Source of the DNA: Collinsella sp.
GTDB lineage: Bacteria; Actinomycetota; Coriobacteriia; Coriobacteriales; Coriobacteriaceae
DNA: 9,840 bases
Direction of reading: 5' to 3'
Assembly (NCBI GenBank): GCA_022728415.1
Contig: JAIJJM010000049.1
Location: 1-9,840, forward strand
Below the pieces are notes generated by a model. It did not search any database, was not told the DNA's origin, and saw only the letters and a list, made by a program, of their open reading frames with translations. Position numbers and translations under genes: made by a program. How positions within the stretch are numbered: position 1 is the stretch's first letter; each line of letters opens with the position of its first letter. Below are positions 6,888-9,840 of the stretch, one piece after another.

Positions 6888-7174
6888 CGTTGGGTGTCTA
6901 ATTGAGACAATGAGTGCAACCGTCGTGAGATCGCATTGGCGCTCTCCGAATCACCGACAAACTGTCTTCCATCTATGTGACCCAAAGGTCATCTCCGCTA
7001 GGTCGACGATGCAAATGGCTCTGCTTCCTTTGGGTCCGAGCGGGACGTTGGCTCGCCCTTGTCAAATCCCGCGAAGATAGAACTCGATTTGCTCGTGGTG
7101 CATGCATCAAAGAGTTTTTGATCAAGGTGCGCCTTCTCAACGCATTGATTCAAAACAAATATTCAGCTTGTGGG
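6884..7174. other. Gene-poor stretch with an orphan open frame and an inverted repeat
   Basis: No complete gene is convincing here. A minus-strand frame is open from 7162 down to TAG 6998-7000, giving 54 residues without an ATG and ending in FDKGEPTSRSDPKEAEPF plus six more residues. It reads like the tail of a protein but has no visible start, so it may be a gene remnant or chance. A plus-strand frame (GTG 6977 to 7201) overlaps it and ends inside the toxin gene; it has no ribosome binding site. GACCCAAAGG (6979-6988) and CCTTTGGGTC (7027-7036) are a perfect 10-bp inverted repeat 38 bp apart, of unknown role. Confidence 0.35.
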
Positions 7175-7480
7175 CTAGACCAGGCGGGCGTAGTCCTGTG
7201 ACTGATGAAAGATGTAGGCGATATAGATTGTTTCGTGCTCAAACTTGTATAGACACACGTAGTTGTTGACGGTGAACGATCGGTAATTACGTGCCGCCAG
7301 CTCTTGCATGTGCGAGAGGGGACGTAAAAGCGGCTGCTCGCGAAGCAGGTCCAGCTGATATTCAAACTCAGTGACAAAATTGCCTGCTGCACGCGGATTC
7401 TTGAGGATTTGAGCAAGGTATCCGACAATACTCTCGTACTCATACCGCGCGCTTTTGAGGATTACGACGTTACAGGTCAT
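7175..7480 (-). CDS. RelE/ParE-superfamily toxin
   Basis: This is a 101-aa protein of the RelE/ParE toxin fold. RelE-type members cleave mRNA on the ribosome, while ParE-type members poison gyrase; sequence alone does not decide which applies. It begins at ATG 7480. Two N-terminal helices (12-28 and 32-48) are followed by strands with the superfamily's C-terminal pattern: NYRSFTVNNYVCLYKF (65-80), then IYIAYIFHQSQDYARLV (85-101), with Arg67, Tyr78, His92 and Tyr97 as candidate functional residues. The start overlaps the end of the antitoxin gene by 11 bp and lacks a good ribosome binding site, so it is probably translationally coupled. Length is normal and the frame is intact. Confidence 0.85.
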   Translation of the reverse strand: MTCNVVILKSARYEYESIVGYLAQILKNPRAAGNFVTEFEYQLDLLREQPLLRPLSHMQELAARNYRSFTVNNYVCLYKFEHETIYIAYIFHQSQDYARLV

Positions 7481-7736
7481 ATTTGTCTCGTATCGAAGCC
7501 GCGAAGGATTCGTAGTCGCTGTAGTCGCCTTGCGATATTTCGTCTTCTGCCAACATCATACGAGACAGCAGTTTTGCCTTGGCGATTTCTTCTTGCATGA
7601 GGCGATACTGGTCGCTGCTGATGCAGTGCATGGCCTCGTAGCCGTTCTTAGTTACGGTGACGTCGCGCTCAGACTCAACAAGCGTGGTGAATGCAGCAGT
7701 GTCCTTCATATCTCGGACGGGCACACAAGCTGACAT
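7470..7736 (-). CDS. Phd/YefM-type antitoxin
   Basis: This 88-aa antitoxin neutralises the toxin encoded directly downstream and probably represses the operon. I chose ATG 7736 because AAAGGAGG lies 5 nt upstream, an excellent site; a GTG at 7772 in frame would add twelve residues with no such site. The N-terminal domain (about 1-45) has the Phd/YefM pattern: VRDMKDTAAFTTLVES, then RDVTVTKNGYEAMHCIS (24-40). The C-terminal part (46-88) is helical and acidic (MLAEDEISQGDYSDYESF), as expected of the disordered toxin-binding tail. Gene order antitoxin then toxin with an 11-bp overlap is typical. The pair lies inside the low-GC cassette, next to array B. Confidence 0.85.
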   Translation of the reverse strand: MSACVPVRDMKDTAAFTTLVESERDVTVTKNGYEAMHCISSDQYRLMQEEIAKAKLLSRMMLAEDEISQGDYSDYESFAASIRDKYDL

Positions 7737-7759
7737 GGGTACCTCCTTTGCGTTGGGAC

Positions 7760-7768
7760 ACAATTGTA
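7760..7768 (-). promoter_or_regulatory. Candidate -10 box and operator of the toxin-antitoxin operon
   Basis: On the minus strand TACAAT (7763-7768) is a good -10 about 27 bp before the antitoxin start. It overlaps the palindrome ACAATTGT (7760-7767), a position suited to autorepression by the antitoxin. No clear -35 is visible. Confidence 0.4.
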
Positions 7769-7801
7769 CCACGGTATATTAAAACGTCGGCGTCGTCGAA
7801 T

Positions 7802-8024
7802 TATCTCAATCTGTAACAGTTGGGAGTAGAAAACCGAGTTAGATGTTACAGATCGAGATATTCTGCTTCGGGCTACCCGTTTGTCTTGATCTGTAACAGG
7901 TAGGACCGAAAAACTCAGCTAGATGTTACAGATCGAGATCTTCAAGTTCGGGCCGTTCGTTTGTCTTGATCTGTAACAGGTAGGACCGAAAAACTCAGCT
8001 AGATGTTACAGATCGAGACAAACG
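7802..8024. repeat. Repeat array B: three hairpin units at exact 80-bp period
   Basis: The design matches array A. Unit 4 arms are 7802-7818/7844-7860, unit 5 arms 7884-7898/7924-7938, and unit 6 arms 7958-7978/8004-8024 (21 bp with one wobble). All three centres are 25 nt. Left-arm cores start at 7804, 7884 and 7964. Units 5 and 6 share 61 identical bases (7878-7938 and 7958-8018), and the spacers before them are also alike (TTCGGGC...CG), so this is a tandem duplication of about 80 bp. Centres follow GGTAGGACCGAAAAACTCAG in units 5 and 6 and a looser version in unit 4, in the same orientation as array A. No T tract follows the stems. The array lies between the toxin-antitoxin promoter and the lacG terminator. 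Confidence 0.9.
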
Positions 8025-8042
8025 GCCTGCTCGGACCGAGCT

Positions 8043-8089
8043 AAAACAAAAAGGCCGCATGCGATCCTGTGGGGGATTCACATGCGGCC
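8043..8089 (-). terminator. Rho-independent terminator of the lac operon
   Basis: On the minus strand a 9-bp stem GGCCGCATG/CATGCGGCC (8081-8089 with 8053-8061), with a smaller inner stem ATCC/GGAT, is followed by TTTTTGTTTT (8052-8043). It lies 22 bp past the lacG stop and is oriented to end lacEG transcription. Confidence 0.9.
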
Positions 8090-8111
8090 GACAGGGGGTA
8101 CGCGGCTGAAA

Positions 8112-9533
8112 CTAGGCCATGAGCAGGCCGGTCTCAGCGACGTTCTTGTACCAGTACGCACTCGCCTTGGGATAGCGAGCCTGGGTCTCGAAGTCGATGT
8201 AGAACAGGCCGTAACGTTTGTTGTAGCCGTTGGTCCAGGAGAACTGGTCCTGCAGCGACCACACAAAGTAGCCGTCGACGTTCACGCCGCCGTCAATCGC
8301 CTTGAGGATCCACGCGAGATGCTGGCGCATGTAGTCGATACGAGGGGCATCGTCGATAAAGCCGTCCTCAAAGTCGTCCTTATAGCCCATGCCGTTCTCG
8401 GTGATGTAGATCTTCTTGTAGTTGGGGTAATCGTTCTTAATGCGCAGCAGCAGGTCGTACAGGCCCTCGGGATAGATGATCCAGTCCCAATCGGTGGTGG
8501 GAACGCCTTCGCGCACGCATGCCTCGCCAACGCCCTTGAGGAACCAGCGCGAGGAGCCCTTGTCGCCGGTGCCATTGTGGTTGATGTCGTTTTCGCCCTC
8601 GGCGGCACGCAGGAACTGGCACTTGTAGGTGTTGACGCCCAGGCAATCGTTGTAGGGGAGCGCGGCGGTCAGCGCGGCGATGTCCTCGTCGCGGACGTCG
8701 AGCTCGCCGCCGGCGATATGGGCCAGCTTGGTCGCAGCCTCCATGGTGTCGGCTGCATAGTGGCCGCGGAAGGTGGCGTCGAGCACCCAGCGGTTGTTGA
8801 TGACGTCGGCCATGCGGGCGGCCTCGCAGTCGGCAGCGCTGTTGGGATCGAGGGGATACTTGGGCTCCAGGTTCTGGACAATGCCGATCTCGCCCTCAAA
8901 GCCGCCCTCGCGGAAGGCGACGACAGCCTTGGCGTGGGCCACCATCATGTTGTGCATGAGCTGGAAGGCTTTGTCCAGGCGATACTTCTCGCCGTGCGGC
9001 CAGTTGCCAACGATAAAGCTGCCCTCGGCGGTCGCGGGAATCTCGTTAAAGGTAAACCAGTGCTTGACCTCGGTGAACTCGGCAAAGCAGAACTTGGCGT
9101 ACTCGACAAAGGCGTCGATCGTCGTGCGCGTCAGGAAGCCCTCGCCGCCGTTCTGGTAAAAGGCCTCGGGCGTATCAAAGTGATCGAGCGTGACATAGGG
9201 GATAACGCCGGCTTTATTGCAGGTGGCAAAGAGCTCGTGATAGAAGGCGACGCCCTCGGGGTTGATCTCGCCAGTGCCGTTGGGGAAGATGCGGCTCCAA
9301 GCGATGGAGACGCGGATACCGTTGATGCCGAAGCGCTGGCACAGGTCGATATCGACCGGGTATTTGTTGTAGAAATCGCTTGCGGGGTCGGGGGAGAAGC
9401 GACCCTGAGCAGCCAGGAAATCGTCCCAGGGCACTTTGCCCTTGCCGTGCGTGCGGGTCTCGCCCTCAACCTGATAAGCGGCGGTGGCGCCGCCAAACAC
9501 AAAGCCGTCGGGGAACTGCATGGGGTTGGTCAT
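8112..9533 (-). CDS. lacG: 6-phospho-beta-galactosidase (glycoside hydrolase family 1)
   Basis: LacG hydrolyses lactose-6-phosphate, delivered by the lactose PTS, to galactose-6-phosphate and glucose in the cytoplasm. The start is ATG 9533 (MTNPMQFPDGF..., 473 aa, close to the 468 aa of the lactococcal enzyme), with AGAAAGGAT upstream; the frame continues 20 codons further without family similarity. The GH1 N-terminal signature FVFGGATAAYQVEG spans 11-24. TFNEI (161-165) contains the acid/base Glu164 and YITENG (376-381) the nucleophile Glu379. The C-terminal SWTNGYNKRYG supplies Ser432, Lys439 and Tyr441 for binding the 6-phosphate. Trp433 matches the Trp found in 6-phospho-beta-galactosidases, where 6-phospho-beta-glucosidases usually have a different residue, so I favour LacG over BglA. 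Long blocks (TDWDWIIYPEGLYD, KNDYPNYKKIYITENG) match LacG closely. It is downstream of a lacE-type gene and GC-rich. Confidence 0.93.
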   Translation of the reverse strand: MTNPMQFPDGFVFGGATAAYQVEGETRTHGKGKVPWDDFLAAQGRFSPDPASDFYNKYPVDIDLCQRFGINGIRVSIAWSRIFPNGTGEINPEGVAFYHELFATCNKAGVIPYVTLDHFDTPEAFYQNGGEGFLTRTTIDAFVEYAKFCFAEFTEVKHWFTFNEIPATAEGSFIVGNWPHGEKYRLDKAFQLMHNMMVAHAKAVVAFREGGFEGEIGIVQNLEPKYPLDPNSAADCEAARMADVINNRWVLDATFRGHYAADTMEAATKLAHIAGGELDVRDEDIAALTAALPYNDCLGVNTYKCQFLRAAEGENDINHNGTGDKGSSRWFLKGVGEACVREGVPTTDWDWIIYPEGLYDLLLRIKNDYPNYKKIYITENGMGYKDDFEDGFIDDAPRIDYMRQHLAWILKAIDGGVNVDGYFVWSLQDQFSWTNGYNKRYGLFYIDFETQARYPKASAYWYKNVAETGLLMA

Positions 9534-9566
9534 GAGACATCCTTTCTGTGGGATACGAATAGGGGG

Positions 9567-9595
9567 AGGTGCCCGAACTGGGGATCCGGGCACCT
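9567..9595 (-). promoter_or_regulatory. Hairpin in the lacE-lacG spacer
   Basis: AGGTGCCCG/CGGGCACCT (9567-9575 with 9587-9595) is a perfect 9-bp stem with an 11-nt loop in the 75-bp gap between the two genes. No T tract follows on the minus strand, so it is more likely an mRNA processing or stabilising element that sets lacE and lacG levels than a terminator. Confidence 0.45.
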
Positions 9596-9608
9596 ACAGA
9601 GGGAGGAA

Positions 9609-9840
9609 CTAGTCGAGGTTCTCGCGGAGCCACTTGATGGCGCCGGCGGGGTCGCGAGTAAGGTCGATATATTCCTTACCGCGGGGAGCGAGCAGCTTAA
9701 TGCCCAGGCGATCGGTGTCGGCCTTCATGTCGTTGTAGTAGCTACGAACCTGCGGGGCGAGCACGATAACGTCGTACTGATCCATGATGGCAGTGTGCTG
9801 GCCATAGGCACCTGCGGAGGAAGCGATGTTCTCTCCGGTC
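9609..9840 (-). CDS. lacE: PTS lactose-type EIICB (or EIIB), C-terminal end (5' part outside window)
   Basis: The minus-strand frame ending at TAG 9609-9611 is open to the window edge and gives 76 C-terminal residues of a lactose-family EIIB domain. MDQYDVIVLAPQVR, then KADTDRLGIKLL and KEYIDLTRDPAGAIKW, align residue for residue with the end of the EIICB at 5120-6814 and with LacE proteins. The phosphorylated Cys motif and any EIIC domain would lie beyond base 9840, so whether this is a full EIICB or a free EIIB cannot be seen. It is 75 bp upstream of lacG on the same strand, which suggests it belongs to the lactose PTS and is co-transcribed. Confidence 0.85.
   Translation of the reverse strand, partial: TGENIASSAGAYGQHTAIMDQYDVIVLAPQVRSYYNDMKADTDRLGIKLLAPRGKEYIDLTRDPAGAIKWLRENLD

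Noticed and set aside
6901..6910. ATTGAGACAA as a remnant of a repeat arm
   Set aside because: Only 10 bases match the outer part of the arm; there is no partner arm or TGTTACA core nearby, so chance is sufficient.
6305..6985. A 226-codon minus-strand open frame over the end of the EIICB gene
   Set aside because: It is mostly antisense to the EIIB domain, runs through the hairpin terminator, and has no ribosome binding site or recognisable domain.
2818..8024. Insertion sequence or composite transposon
   Set aside because: No transposase or recombinase gene is visible between or beside the arrays, and no target-site duplication could be defined. Mobility by recombination is only proposed as a finding.

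Overview
This window looks like part of the chromosome of a high-GC, sugar-fermenting gut actinobacterium. A Collinsella-like member of the Coriobacteriia is my best guess. That is an inference from codon use and gene content (nagA, galM, and lactose-type PTS genes with a 6-phospho-beta-galactosidase); no ribosomal marker is present to prove it.

Layout. The left flank (1-2702) is GC-rich. It holds the 3' end of nagA (+), a hairpin terminator shared with the convergent galM (-), and a DeoR-family sugar-phosphate-responsive repressor (+) divergent from galM. The right flank (8043-9840) is also GC-rich and holds a lactose-PTS operon on the minus strand: the 3' end of a lacE-type EIICB, then lacG (6-phospho-beta-galactosidase), then a strong terminator.

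Between the flanks is a roughly 4.7-kb cassette of visibly lower GC (3051-7772). It contains a minus-strand pair, a TIM-barrel-like protein of unknown function followed by a GntR/UTRA repressor. Divergent from these is a complete lactose/cellobiose-family PTS EIICB permease (+). A bidirectional terminator, a gene-poor stretch with an orphan open frame, and a Phd/YefM-RelE/ParE-type toxin-antitoxin pair (-) follow. An 18-bp palindrome just downstream of the predicted minus-strand start site is a good candidate operator for the GntR protein. The likely logic is that EIICB imports and phosphorylates a sugar, the TIM-barrel protein acts on it or a derivative, and GntR senses a phosphosugar and represses the locus. 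No EIIA and no dedicated phosphoglycosidase lie inside the cassette, so it probably borrows EIIA from another locus.

The most unusual structure is a pair of repeat arrays that bracket the cassette, at 2818-3042 and 7802-8024. Each has three hairpin units at an 80-81 bp period. Every unit has 15-21 bp inverted arms (core TCTCRATCTGTAACA / TGTTACAGATYGAGA) around a centre of exactly 25 nt. The arms show compensatory changes, and the two arrays lie in the same orientation. I do not recognise them as a named element. They are the best candidate here for something undescribed.
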